Source: Spirosoma linguale DSM 74 (GTDB lineage Bacteria; Bacteroidota; Bacteroidia; Cytophagales; Spirosomataceae). Taken from it: 64,000 nt of DNA. Shown one piece after another: positions 34,311 to 43,073 of the stretch (position 1 is the first letter of the stretch; every line of letters begins with the position of its first letter). Location of the stretch: assembly GCA_000024525.1 (NCBI GenBank), contig CP001769.1, positions 4,249,001 to 4,313,000 on the forward strand, read 5' to 3'. Below the pieces are notes generated by a model that had not been told where the DNA came from, did not search any database, and worked only from the letters and a program-made list of their open reading frames with translations. Both the position numbers and the translations under genes were made by a program.

Positions 34311-36014
34311 ATGAATTCTGCTGCCCAACCCAGTTCGCCAGTTCCCGCCTGCCGGATTGCTTACTTTTCCATGGAATATGCCTTTGTTCAATCCCTTAAA
34401 ACCTACTCGGGCGGCCTGGGTTTTCTGGCCGGATCGCACATGCGGAGTGCCAGGGCATTGAAGCAGCCGCTGGTAGCCATCGGTATCCTGTGGAAATACG
34501 GTTACTACGACCAGATTCGCAAACCCGACCAGACCATGGATGTATTGTTCATGGAGAAGCAGTATAGCTTTCTGGTGCCGACCAACCTGCGGTTTCAGAT
34601 TCGGGTCAATCACGCGCCGGTTTGGGTAACGGCCTACTACCTGCCGCCAGCCACATTTGAAACGGCACCGACCTATTTTCTATCGACCGATCTGCCCGAG
34701 AACGACTACCTGGCCCAAACGATCTGCCATCGGCTGTACGACCCCAATCCCGAAACGCGCATTGCAGCCAGTATTTTACTCGGCGTTGGCGGCACAAAAC
34801 TGCTTGATCTTTTACAGCTTTCGCCCGATGTGTATCACCTGAACGAAAGCCATCCATTGCCGGTCGCCTTCGCGCTCTATAATCGGTTTGGCAATGCCGG
34901 GGCTGTTCGAAAACGACTGGTGTTTACTACCCATACGCCCGAAGAAGCCGGGAACCCCCGTACCGATATTCGCCTGCTCGACCGGATGGGCTTTTTCGAT
35001 TACCTGCCACTCGATACCGTACGACAACTTACGGGCATCTATACCGATACCTTCAACTGGGCACTGGCTGCCCTTCGGCTGGCCGGGCGGGCCAATGCGG
35101 TTTCGAAACGCCATCAGGAAGTGTGTCAGCAGATGTGGGGGGCCTACGATAACCTCTGCCCTATCGGCGCCATTACCAACGCCCAGAATGCCCGCTTCTG
35201 GGCCGACGAAAAAATAGCCGATGCCGTGGCCCGTAATGACAATGCGGCCCTGGTGGCGCGAAAAAAAACGCTCAAAAAAGAACTGTTTGATGTCGTTGCC
35301 GATCAGACCGGCGACCTGTTCAGGCCCGACGTGTTTACGATTGTCTGGTCGCGTCGGTTTGCCGGGTACAAACGCGCCGATTTATTACTTACCGATCCCG
35401 CCCGGTTTGAACGACTGCTCAGCAATCCGGCCTATCCGGTGCAGATGATCTGGGCGGGTAAACCCTACCCGTTCGACTACGCCAGTATCGGCACATTCGA
35501 CCGGCTGGTGCATATCAGTAAGAGTTTTGCTAACTGCGCAGTTCTGGTGGATTATGGGATGCAGCTTTCCCGACAGCTTAAAGGCGGAGCAGACCTGTGG
35601 CTCAACACCCCACGACTGACGCGGGAGGCCTCCGGCACCAGCGGCATGACAGCCGCCATGAACGGGGCAGTCAACGCGTCGACCAACGATGGCTGGATAC
35701 CTGAATTTGCCCGAAATGGTATCAATAGTTTTGTGCTGCCCGAAGCCAGTATTACCGGGCCGGTTCATGAACAGGACGCTTTTGACGCCGAAAATCTCTA
35801 TGCCTTACTCGAAACGGTGGTGTTGCCTCTCTATTACGAGCGACCCCATGATTGGGCCGCTATCATGAAAGCCAGCATACAGGATGTAACACCTTATTTC
35901 GACTCAGATCGAATGGCGGCAGAATACGCCGAAACCTTGTATAAAATTAACGACAGCCCTTCGGCAGAAACTCCCGACAGAGCTAGACCATTACCGGCAC
36001 AGACGCTGGATTGA
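34311..36014 (+). CDS. Alpha-glucan phosphorylase family (GT35) protein lacking the PLP lysine
   Basis: 567 aa from the ATG at 34311; a frame opening at 34236 adds a non-homologous leader. CRIAYFSMEYAF, LKTYSGGLGFLAGSH and VYHLNESHPLPVAFAL are the hallmarks of the short alpha-glucan phosphorylase family, which phosphorolyses glycogen or maltodextrin to glucose 1-phosphate. In the usual EASGTSGMK motif the Lys that binds PLP is replaced: the codon at 35649-35651 is ACA (T447), with intact EASGTSGM before it. The enzyme may therefore be inactive as a phosphorylase or do something else. Its 3' end overlaps the convergent 35983 gene. Confidence 0.82.
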   Translation: MNSAAQPSSPVPACRIAYFSMEYAFVQSLKTYSGGLGFLAGSHMRSARALKQPLVAIGILWKYGYYDQIRKPDQTMDVLFMEKQYSFLVPTNLRFQIRVNHAPVWVTAYYLPPATFETAPTYFLSTDLPENDYLAQTICHRLYDPNPETRIAASILLGVGGTKLLDLLQLSPDVYHLNESHPLPVAFALYNRFGNAGAVRKRLVFTTHTPEEAGNPRTDIRLLDRMGFFDYLPLDTVRQLTGIYTDTFNWALAALRLAGRANAVSKRHQEVCQQMWGAYDNLCPIGAITNAQNARFWADEKIADAVARNDNAALVARKKTLKKELFDVVADQTGDLFRPDVFTIVWSRRFAGYKRADLLLTDPARFERLLSNPAYPVQMIWAGKPYPFDYASIGTFDRLVHISKSFANCAVLVDYGMQLSRQLKGGADLWLNTPRLTREASGTSGMTAAMNGAVNASTNDGWIPEFARNGINSFVLPEASITGPVHEQDAFDAENLYALLETVVLPLYYERPHDWAAIMKASIQDVTPYFDSDRMAAEYAETLYKINDSPSAETPDRARPLPAQTLD

Positions 36015-36405
36015 TGGAAAGAGGCAGGGTCTGTAAGTTGGGTTGATTCAGAATAGCCGACAGGGTCGCATTGGCAACCAGCGACCAGTCTTCAACGAGC
36101 CAGTAATCGTAACGCCGAATGAGCAGGTGCATACTGATGGCCAGTTCCGGATTAGCCAGCAGCGTTTCGGTCATCACACAGCCGGGGTTTGTGTCGCCCA
36201 GCAAAGCAGACCAGTTTTTTAACCGGGTACCGGCTTCGGATCTGGTGGATTTCAGCGTCGCTTTGTCTAACGATTGGCCCTCATCAATGTCGTAAGGCAG
36301 CACAACGGTTAAACGAACAGGTTGGTGGGAATGAGCGGAAAGCCAGTTACGTACGGAGAGTGCGGAATCAACGGAGCAATCGGTGATAAAAAGGGCTGTT
36401 TTCAT
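35983..36405 (-). CDS. Usp-like small protein, single domain
   Basis: 140 aa from the ATG at 36405. MKTALFITDCSVDSALSVRNWL resembles the first strand and helix of Usp domains, and the alternating strand/helix pattern continues, but there is no G-x2-G-x9-G ATP loop. It is half the length of the five two-domain Usps nearby. The last 32 bp overlap the end of the phosphorylase gene in opposite orientation. Probably a diverged, non-nucleotide-binding Usp. Confidence 0.62.
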   Translation of the reverse strand: MKTALFITDCSVDSALSVRNWLSAHSHQPVRLTVVLPYDIDEGQSLDKATLKSTRSEAGTRLKNWSALLGDTNPGCVMTETLLANPELAISMHLLIRRYDYWLVEDWSLVANATLSAILNQPNLQTLPLSINPASVPVMV

Positions 36406-36484
36406 GAACCAGACGGAGTTTCGTTTGACGGTGGTACGTTTAGTCGGCAGCAACCGAAGACCAACACATTTAGATCATAAAATT

Positions 36485-36518
36485 AGCCCGCCCTCCCGCC
36501 GATGCGGATGAGCGGGCT
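36485..36518 (-). terminator. Terminator of the kinase/regulator operon
   Basis: AGCCCGC at 36485-36491 pairs with GCGGGCT at 36512-36518, with a small inner CCGC/GCGG stem. The minus strand continues into AATTTTATG. Confidence 0.65.
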
Positions 36519-36584
36519 TAGTTCAAAGCCTGATTCTTGTCATACAGCCGGTTTGTTCGGGCCGCCAACTCGTAGACCCGACGC

Positions 36585-37631
36585 TTACCAGTTGGCCCGG
36601 CGTAGCTTTTCAGGTTGCAGCACCCGAATACCCGCTGGCGCAATCACTTCGATGAGGCCATCCTGCCGGAACTCGCTCAGGGTACGAATCAGGGATTCGG
36701 TAGCGGTACCAACAATTGCGGCCAGATCATCCCGCGAGAGCTGGATAATCTCACCGTTATGCTGATTATGCAGCCGCAGGACCGTATCCGCTACCCGGCG
36801 CCGGAGCGAATTATAAGCCATACCCACCAGCTTCTCTTCGCGTTCGGCCACGCGGCCAGCCAGCAACTGGATAAAATGCTGACTTACTTCCTGATTGGCC
36901 AGTAACAACTGCTGAAAATCCTCCATCGGGATATAATGCAGTTCCGAATCCTCCATCGTTATGGCCGATTCGGTATACCGGCGACCATCGAGGAGAGGGA
37001 GATAGCCAAAAAAATCACCGGGGGTATAGATTTCCATGATAAGCTCTTTGCCGTCGGTATTGATCCGAACCGCTTTGACCCGACCCGATTTAAGAAAATA
37101 CAGACGGGTGGCTTCGTCTCCTTCCGAATAGATATACTGCTTCTTCCGCACCGCATGCACCTTACGATCGGCCGACAGGCTTTGCAGATTCCCTACCCTA
37201 CGGGCATCGTCCATGAACTGATCGAGTCCTTCGTGCACCAGGTCATAGTCCGGCTTAAGGTGCGCAAATCGGTTCAGCCGCCCTTCAATCGCACTAAGCA
37301 GTTCGGATTCATCGAACGGTTTGGTCAGGTAGTCGTCGGCACCCAGCTCCATGCCTTTTCGCAGGTCGTTCCGTTCCGTTTTAGCCGTCAGGAAGATGAA
37401 CGGCACCCCCGACAGCTGTGGATTTTTATTAAAAATATGCAGCACCCCGTAGCCATCCAGTACCGGCATCATAATGTCGCAGATGACCAGATCGGGCTTC
37501 CTGGCAAGGGCTTTTTCAACCCCCAGCTTACCATTTTCGGCAGTCTCGACGGTATAGCCCGTCAGCTCAAGGATCTCGGCTGTATTTTCGCGGATAGCTT
37601 CATTGTCTTCGATCAACAAAATAGTTTTCAT
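36585..37631 (-). CDS. Response regulator with REC, cNMP-binding-like and Crp/Fnr HTH domains
   Basis: 348 aa. REC domain about 1-122: acidic E8/D9, phosphoacceptor D52 (VICDIMMPVLDG), T82 and K104. The cNMP-binding-type barrel spans about 155-260 (YIYSEGDEATRLYFLKSG, PGDFFGYLPLL). The Crp-type winged HTH spans about 270-345, with recognition helix TESLIRTLSEF (E312, R316). The barrel has no cysteines, so it has no FNR-like iron-sulfur cluster; signal input should be phosphorylation. In FNR numbering, E209 and R213 are kept and S212 is Ile (I315). The gene overlaps the kinase gene by 32 bp. Likely the activator of the CTGA-N6-TCAG promoters. Confidence 0.9.
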   Translation of the reverse strand: MKTILLIEDNEAIRENTAEILELTGYTVETAENGKLGVEKALARKPDLVICDIMMPVLDGYGVLHIFNKNPQLSGVPFIFLTAKTERNDLRKGMELGADDYLTKPFDESELLSAIEGRLNRFAHLKPDYDLVHEGLDQFMDDARRVGNLQSLSADRKVHAVRKKQYIYSEGDEATRLYFLKSGRVKAVRINTDGKELIMEIYTPGDFFGYLPLLDGRRYTESAITMEDSELHYIPMEDFQQLLLANQEVSQHFIQLLAGRVAEREEKLVGMAYNSLRRRVADTVLRLHNQHNGEIIQLSRDDLAAIVGTATESLIRTLSEFRQDGLIEVIAPAGIRVLQPEKLRRANW

Positions 37632-39225
37632 AAGGAAGGTTTAAGATAAGGGTTGTCCCTTTGTTGAGTTCACTGGTTAGCGTAATAGTGCCCCCCATCA
37701 GGTCGACATAACGACCGACGATGTGGAGTCCCAAGCCGGTACCCGCGATGTTGGTCACGTTTCTGGCCCGAAAAAATCGTTCAAACAGATGTTCCTGATC
37801 TTCTTTGGCAATACCTACCCCCTGGTCTTCAATAACCAGCTTCAGGTTGGCCTCAGAGCAGGTAGCCCATAGCGATACAACCGAATCAAGGCCGGAATAT
37901 TTTACGGCATTACTCAATAAATTGACCAGAATTTTGCGAAGCATCGAGGGGTCTATCCAGATCGTTCCCGTACAGTCGATATGGGTCTGAATCGTCTGAC
38001 CGGGTTTCAGGGCCGACCGCATGTCGGTAATGGTTTCGTCTACCAGTTTGGCCAGATCAATCTCGATGGGATGCGTTTCCACTTTCCCCTCTTCGAGTTT
38101 ACCGACCGACAAGAACTCCTCCAGAATATCGTTGAGGTGGTTTACCGATGCCCTGATTCGCATAAGGTGTTTCTCGCGCTTATCCTGCTGATCGCTCGTG
38201 GTGTATTTTTCGATCAACGTAGCCGACGTCAGCACGGCGGTCAGGGGCGTACGAAATTCATGGGAGGCCATCGCCACAAAACGGGATTTCAGTTCGCCAA
38301 GCTCCCGCTCTACCGCCAGCGCCCTGGCCAGTTCGTCTTTGGACTGCTCCAGCTGGTCGAGTGTATTCATGAGCGCATGGGTACGGTCGACCACTTTTTG
38401 TTCCAGATCGGCATTGAGCCGTTCTATATCGTCGCGGTGAGTGAGTAACTGCCGTTCGGCTTCTTTTTTAAACGTACTATCAATTATATAGGCAACCGCA
38501 TACAGTTCATCTTCGAGCCGGAAGTAGCTAAGGCTGACTTCAACGGGAAAAACGGACCCGTCTTTACGCTGTGCGTTAAGGTCGCGATTGTGACCCATAG
38601 CGCGCACCTGCGGACTTTCATTAAAGGACTGCCGGAGTTTCTCGTGGTAATGGCTTATGCGCGTGGGCACCAATTGCTCAATGGTCAGCGCCATCATTTC
38701 GTCGGTAGTGTAACCAAACAGCTGATTAGCCAGTTGGTTGGCCGATACGATAGCTCCTTGCTTATCGCAAACGATTATACCAATGGTGGCACTGGAAAAA
38801 ATGGCTTCATACCGGCGAACACTGTGCTCCAGTTCACGTTCGGCCTGGACTAACCGGGCCTGATCAATAAGGCGGATAAGGGCATACGCCTGTTCGTTTT
38901 CGGCGAACGAATTAATAACAAGACGACCCATAAGAGGCCGTCCGTCCTGCCGTCCAACCTGGATCATCTCTTCGAAATGATTTGTTTGGCGAATTTGCGT
39001 AATCAACGTAGCGCGATCTTCATCACTCAACGGCTGAAACCGTAGCGACCGGGATCGAATTGGATCAGCCAGCATAGCAGCCTCCGACACGAAGCCAAGC
39101 ATACGTGCCCCAACCTCGTTCACCCGTACAAACCGCTCTTCGTTAAGGTCATATATACCGATAAAATCTTCGCTCTTCTCGAAAAGTAAGTTCGTTAACG
39201 TATTTGAGTTTAATGCTGTTAACAT
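37600..39225 (-). CDS. PAS sensor histidine kinase with FixL-like PAS domain
   Basis: 541 aa with no membrane helices, so cytosolic. PAS1 spans about 8-120 and PAS2 about 133-252. A coiled-coil linker covers about 255-315, with HisKA at about 312-378 (H322 in ASHEFRTPLTA). The HATPase domain covers about 425-535 (N439, D467 in DQGVGIA, GTGLGLHIV). In PAS2, LVPTRISHYHEKL and GHNRDLNAQRKDG line up with the FixL haem pocket. H194 falls at the proximal ligand and R214, 20 residues later, at the distal Arg. Similar words occur in PAS domains without haem, so oxygen sensing is a strong inference only. Confidence 0.88.
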   Translation of the reverse strand: MLTALNSNTLTNLLFEKSEDFIGIYDLNEERFVRVNEVGARMLGFVSEAAMLADPIRSRSLRFQPLSDEDRATLITQIRQTNHFEEMIQVGRQDGRPLMGRLVINSFAENEQAYALIRLIDQARLVQAERELEHSVRRYEAIFSSATIGIIVCDKQGAIVSANQLANQLFGYTTDEMMALTIEQLVPTRISHYHEKLRQSFNESPQVRAMGHNRDLNAQRKDGSVFPVEVSLSYFRLEDELYAVAYIIDSTFKKEAERQLLTHRDDIERLNADLEQKVVDRTHALMNTLDQLEQSKDELARALAVERELGELKSRFVAMASHEFRTPLTAVLTSATLIEKYTTSDQQDKREKHLMRIRASVNHLNDILEEFLSVGKLEEGKVETHPIEIDLAKLVDETITDMRSALKPGQTIQTHIDCTGTIWIDPSMLRKILVNLLSNAVKYSGLDSVVSLWATCSEANLKLVIEDQGVGIAKEDQEHLFERFFRARNVTNIAGTGLGLHIVGRYVDLMGGTITLTSELNKGTTLILNLPYENYFVDRRQ

Positions 39226-39285
39226 ATAGGCCTTAATCCTACAACATATGCTGAGAGATTTCTAGGCCAAATTACAGCAATCTTT

Positions 39286-39328
39286 CAAAAATCGGTCAAT
39301 AATCATTGAGTGCCCTAACAATTGTCAG
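39286..39328 (-). promoter_or_regulatory. Possible autoregulatory site upstream of the kinase gene
   Basis: CTAA-CAATTG-TCAG at 39315-39328 (7 of 8) is centred 28.5 bp from minus-strand GATTTTTG (39293-39286, one mismatch), one bp off the common spacing. Confidence 0.5.
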
Positions 39329-39387
39329 CCCATCTGCGGGGATAAACGGCCAATTTTACATCGTCAACGTAGATTATTTTTTGTCTC

Positions 39388-39735
39388 ATGAATATGGTAG
39401 GCCGCAAACCTATGAAACGCGACGACCCAAATCCAATACGTATTCCTGCCCGGTCGGCAGTTTTACTGTTCTTTATGCCTTCGGAAAAAGCCGACCGTCA
39501 AAAGCGGGCTTCTTTCATTGCCCTTGCCGACTCGCTGCAACATACGCTTGGGGATACGGTACGTATTCTGAAGATCGATGAACTGTCGCACCCCGAAGTT
39601 GTCCAGAGTTTTGGCATCACCCAAACGCCCGCCTTTGTGCTGGTGCGTCAGGGGCTGGAAATCTGGCGACAAATTGGTCTGGCCTCCGACAAAGGCATGG
39701 TCTCAACCGTAGCGAAACACCTGATGATGGATTGA
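39388..39735 (+). CDS. Thioredoxin-fold protein without the CxxC motif
   Basis: 115 aa; an ATG at 39412 is an alternative start. ARSAVLLFFMPS is the first strand of the thioredoxin core, and VRILKIDELSHPEVVQSFGI followed by TPAFVLVRQG with its cis-Pro complete it. The position of WCGPC is occupied by FMPSEKADRQ, with no cysteine anywhere in the protein, so it cannot do dithiol chemistry. A chaperone-like or binding role is possible. It is divergent from the kinase gene and convergent with the P-type ATPase. Confidence 0.72.
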   Translation: MNMVGRKPMKRDDPNPIRIPARSAVLLFFMPSEKADRQKRASFIALADSLQHTLGDTVRILKIDELSHPEVVQSFGITQTPAFVLVRQGLEIWRQIGLASDKGMVSTVAKHLMMD

Positions 39736-39766
39736 ATAAGTCAGTAAGTGGCTGACGCAAAAACGC

Positions 39767-42277
39767 TTACCGACTAAAAAGACTTACCGACTTAAAAACC
39801 TTCACCAGCTCAATCCAGCCTACGCCCAGGCATGACCAGAGCAGGCATTGACCAAAAGCTGCCGGTGTCAATTCGACAAATTTCGCCAGGGCGCGCATCG
39901 GCGGAAACAGCAATGCACTAATCAGTAGCAGCAGGGTTACTGACAGCATCAGCCAAAGTAATGGATTCGGGCGACGCACCGTTTGCCAGACCGGCTCCCG
40001 CCCTGACCGGCTTACCAGGGTCAGCCAGATGTTGCTGAGCACCAGCGTAACGAATGTCATGGTTCGTACACTCTCTATGGAATTGCCCGCGTTCATTCCC
40101 TGCCAGTATACACTCAATACGGCCCCTGCGATGGCTACCCCCTGCACAACGCTGCCCCCTAACTCGCTGGCCGTAAAGAACGTATCGGTAAACGGGCGGG
40201 GGCGCTGCTGCATCAGATTGCGCTCGGCAGGTTCATTTTCGAAGGCAATGGAGCAGGTTGGCCCCATGACCAACTCCAGAAAAATAATGTGTACCGGACT
40301 GAACAGATTGATGTAGCGCCAGCCTACCAGCAGTGGCACCGTAACCGTCAGTATAATAGGTATGTGAATAGAAACGATATACCCCACGGCTCGTTTGAGG
40401 TTCTGATAAATACGTCGGCCCTGAGCAATGGCATCGACCATACCGCCCAAATCGTCGTTGACCAGTACCAGCGAAGCCGCCTGTTTGGCTACTTCCGTTC
40501 CCCGGCGACCCATTGCCACGCCAATATGAGCCGCTTTGAGCGCCGGACCATCATTGACTCCATCACCGGTCATGGCCACCACTTCACCATTTGCTTTCAA
40601 CGCCCGAATTACGCGCAGCTTGGCTTCGGGAAACATGCGGGCAAATACATTCACCTGCTTCACTTCGGCCTGTAACTCCGCTTCCGGAAGCTCCATCACC
40701 TGCTGACCGATCAGCATACGATCGGCATTGGGCAGGTCGACATGGCGGGCAATGGCACAAGCCGTTTCGGGCGAATCGCCGGTGATCATCTTCACCACAA
40801 TACCGGCCTGGTTAAACTGCCGGACTACCGACCGTGCGTTGGCCTTGGGCGGATTCTCCAACGCAATAAGCCCCTTAAAGGACCAGGTAAACTCATCCTG
40901 ACTGGCGGGATAATCCTCGTTGGGCCAGTCGCTTCCGGCCACGCCCAGCACCCGATACCCAAGTCTGGCCAGTTCGGTTGCCTTGGCGAGAACATTGGCC
41001 GTTTCCGCTGCCGACAATCGACAAACCTGAACGATGCGCTCCACCGCGCCTTTCCCCGCCACGCGTACCGGACCGGTACCGGCGGCATACACGTGCGTCA
41101 TCATTGGCGGGGTGCCGCCCAACGGATACTCATGCTGTAAGGAAAACACGGCGGGGGTAAAATGGGCTTCGTAAGCCGCCACAATGGCCTGTTCCATGGT
41201 GTCGAAAGGCGTGGGCTCGCTCGCCCAACGGGCGTACACCAACACCTCACCGGCCGACGGCGTCAGCGCATCGGTCAATGACTCAACGGCATCGGTGCTA
41301 TAGTTGTAGAGCCGGGCAAGGGTCATGCCATCCTGCGTAATGGTCCCCGTTTTATCCGTGCAGATAACCGTAGCCGATCCAAGACTCTCGACCGTTTGCG
41401 GCTGTTTCGTCAGAACCCCAAAGCGCACCATGCGGGCGGCTCCGAGCGCCATAAAGCTACTGAAGGCCACCGGTATCTCTTCGGGCAGGATGGACATGGC
41501 AATGGTCAGCCCCAGTAGCAGTGCGGTGACCCGATCGCCGGACTGGGCAAAATTAATACCCCATACAAGTGCGAACGCACCGAACCCAGCGAAGGCCATA
41601 CGCTGAACAAACTGGGTTATCTGTTGCTGTAAGGGTGTTTTTTCGACCTCTATCGTTTGTAACGAATGCCCCAGCCTGCCCAATTCAGTTGCCTCTCCAA
41701 CGGCGGTTATCCGTACATAGGCGTTGCCGGAGGTAAGCAGCGTACCGGACAAGAACCGGTCTGTGGCTGGCACGGTCTTGGCTACCGGCACCGATTCACC
41801 CGTCAGGACAGCTTCATCGACGGCGCAGTCACTGGCCTGGAGCAACAGCCCATCGGCCGGAACGATCTGCCCCTCTGATAGCCAGATAACATCACCAACA
41901 ACCAGTTCCTCTACCGGAAGGTGTTGTTGCTGCCCATCGCGAAGGACAGATACCGTTGGCTGAGACAACTGCCGAAGCGCCTGCAACGCCCGGTCGCTCC
42001 GAATGGATTGAAAGAACGATATAGCCGACACAAGCACCATTGCTACACCGAGCACTGCCCCTTCCTGCCATTGGCCCAGAATCACGTAAAGAGAGCTGGC
42101 CACCGCCAGCAAAATGAACATGGGTTCGGAGACGATCTCAACAAACAACCGCCAGCCCGTTTGCGATTCGTGCGTTGCCAAACGGTTGCTGCCAAACTGT
42201 TGCCGGGAAGCCTTTACCTCGGTGTACTGAAGGCCGGTGAATGGCAGACTTACGGACGGATCATTCGTGGGCGTCAT
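39767..42277 (-). CDS. Cation-translocating P-type ATPase (P2-like)
   Basis: 836 aa. The actuator loop is VLTGESVPV, phosphorylation motif ICDKTGTITQDG and hinge AMTGDGVNDGPALK. TM4 has LPEEIPVAF in place of PEGLP. In TM5-TM6, FLELVMGPTCSIAFENEP stands where Ca2+-ATPases have their D-x-LPA ligands, so the ion is uncertain; calcium, manganese or a monovalent cation is possible. It lies 97 bp downstream of safE at the end of the cco cluster on the same strand and is perhaps co-transcribed. It is distinct from the copper-type FixI at 56181. Confidence 0.85.
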   Translation of the reverse strand: MTPTNDPSVSLPFTGLQYTEVKASRQQFGSNRLATHESQTGWRLFVEIVSEPMFILLAVASSLYVILGQWQEGAVLGVAMVLVSAISFFQSIRSDRALQALRQLSQPTVSVLRDGQQQHLPVEELVVGDVIWLSEGQIVPADGLLLQASDCAVDEAVLTGESVPVAKTVPATDRFLSGTLLTSGNAYVRITAVGEATELGRLGHSLQTIEVEKTPLQQQITQFVQRMAFAGFGAFALVWGINFAQSGDRVTALLLGLTIAMSILPEEIPVAFSSFMALGAARMVRFGVLTKQPQTVESLGSATVICTDKTGTITQDGMTLARLYNYSTDAVESLTDALTPSAGEVLVYARWASEPTPFDTMEQAIVAAYEAHFTPAVFSLQHEYPLGGTPPMMTHVYAAGTGPVRVAGKGAVERIVQVCRLSAAETANVLAKATELARLGYRVLGVAGSDWPNEDYPASQDEFTWSFKGLIALENPPKANARSVVRQFNQAGIVVKMITGDSPETACAIARHVDLPNADRMLIGQQVMELPEAELQAEVKQVNVFARMFPEAKLRVIRALKANGEVVAMTGDGVNDGPALKAAHIGVAMGRRGTEVAKQAASLVLVNDDLGGMVDAIAQGRRIYQNLKRAVGYIVSIHIPIILTVTVPLLVGWRYINLFSPVHIIFLELVMGPTCSIAFENEPAERNLMQQRPRPFTDTFFTASELGGSVVQGVAIAGAVLSVYWQGMNAGNSIESVRTMTFVTLVLSNIWLTLVSRSGREPVWQTVRRPNPLLWLMLSVTLLLLISALLFPPMRALAKFVELTPAAFGQCLLWSCLGVGWIELVKVFKSVSLFSR

Positions 42278-42374
42278 ACAGGTTGATTTTTATTATAGTG
42301 TGCCGACCGGGGCCCGTCCTTTATACCGGCTGTTCGGCCTCCGTAGCTGCGCTAGCCGGAAGCCGAAGAATCAA

Positions 42375-43073
42375 TCACATTGACCGGCTACCGTGGCAAA
42401 TGGGTATTGTATCCGCCCCGGTTTTAGCCGAATGTGCCGGTAAACCGATGCCCCGCACGATGAGCAGAACGGCCAGCAGAACGGTTGCCAGGGGCAGCGC
42501 TTTCCCGAACCGTTGCCGTAAGCGGGGCGTCAGATGGGTCAAGGCCATTGTCAGGCTAAGCATGGCGGGCACTGTACCAAGGCCAAAAACCAGCATATAC
42601 AAGCCGCCGTTTAGTAAGGTTGGAGCTGCCAGCGCACCCGCCAGGGCTACATAAACGGAGCCGCAGGGCAGCAATCCATTTAAAAACCCAAGTCCGGTTA
42701 TGTGCTGCAGCGTAGGCTGGCGAAGCAGTTGAGCCAGCGGAGCCGTTAACCGCCGGGTGAGCGGTGAGGTCTGTACCCAGTTAGGAAATGTCCGCGCCGA
42801 AACCACCCAGACCAGCAGCAGAATACCCGCTCCAATCGAAACGGGTCGCTGTAAACCGGTCAGGAGTAATCCCTGCCCTAGACTTCCCACAATTATACCC
42901 AGAAGGCTATAGGCGCTCAGCCGCCCTAAATGGTACAGCCCCCTCGCCAGTGCTCGCTGGCCCACCGGCAACCGGCCTACAGGCAGCGCCATAGCCAGCG
43001 GTCCGCACATGCCAATGCAGTGCAGACTCCCGGCCAGACCGGTCAACAGGGCCGTTGTGAGCCAGACGATCAT
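42375..43073 (-). CDS. Sulfite exporter TauE/SafE family membrane protein of the cco cluster
   Basis: 232 aa, six or so membrane helices. LTGLAGSLHCIGMCGPLAMALP near the start carries the conserved Cys/His pattern of the SafE/DsbD-like group found beside cbb3 genes (UreH-like). The 4-bp overlap with fixH points to a shared transcript. Members have been linked to copper delivery or cytochrome biogenesis by gene context; the direct role is not proven. Confidence 0.85.
   Translation of the reverse strand: MIVWLTTALLTGLAGSLHCIGMCGPLAMALPVGRLPVGQRALARGLYHLGRLSAYSLLGIIVGSLGQGLLLTGLQRPVSIGAGILLLVWVVSARTFPNWVQTSPLTRRLTAPLAQLLRQPTLQHITGLGFLNGLLPCGSVYVALAGALAAPTLLNGGLYMLVFGLGTVPAMLSLTMALTHLTPRLRQRFGKALPLATVLLAVLLIVRGIGLPAHSAKTGADTIPICHGSRSM

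Noticed and set aside
36936..37649. 237-codon plus-strand frame opposite the response regulator
   Set aside because: Antisense to REC and Crp domains that are clearly coding; no independent features.
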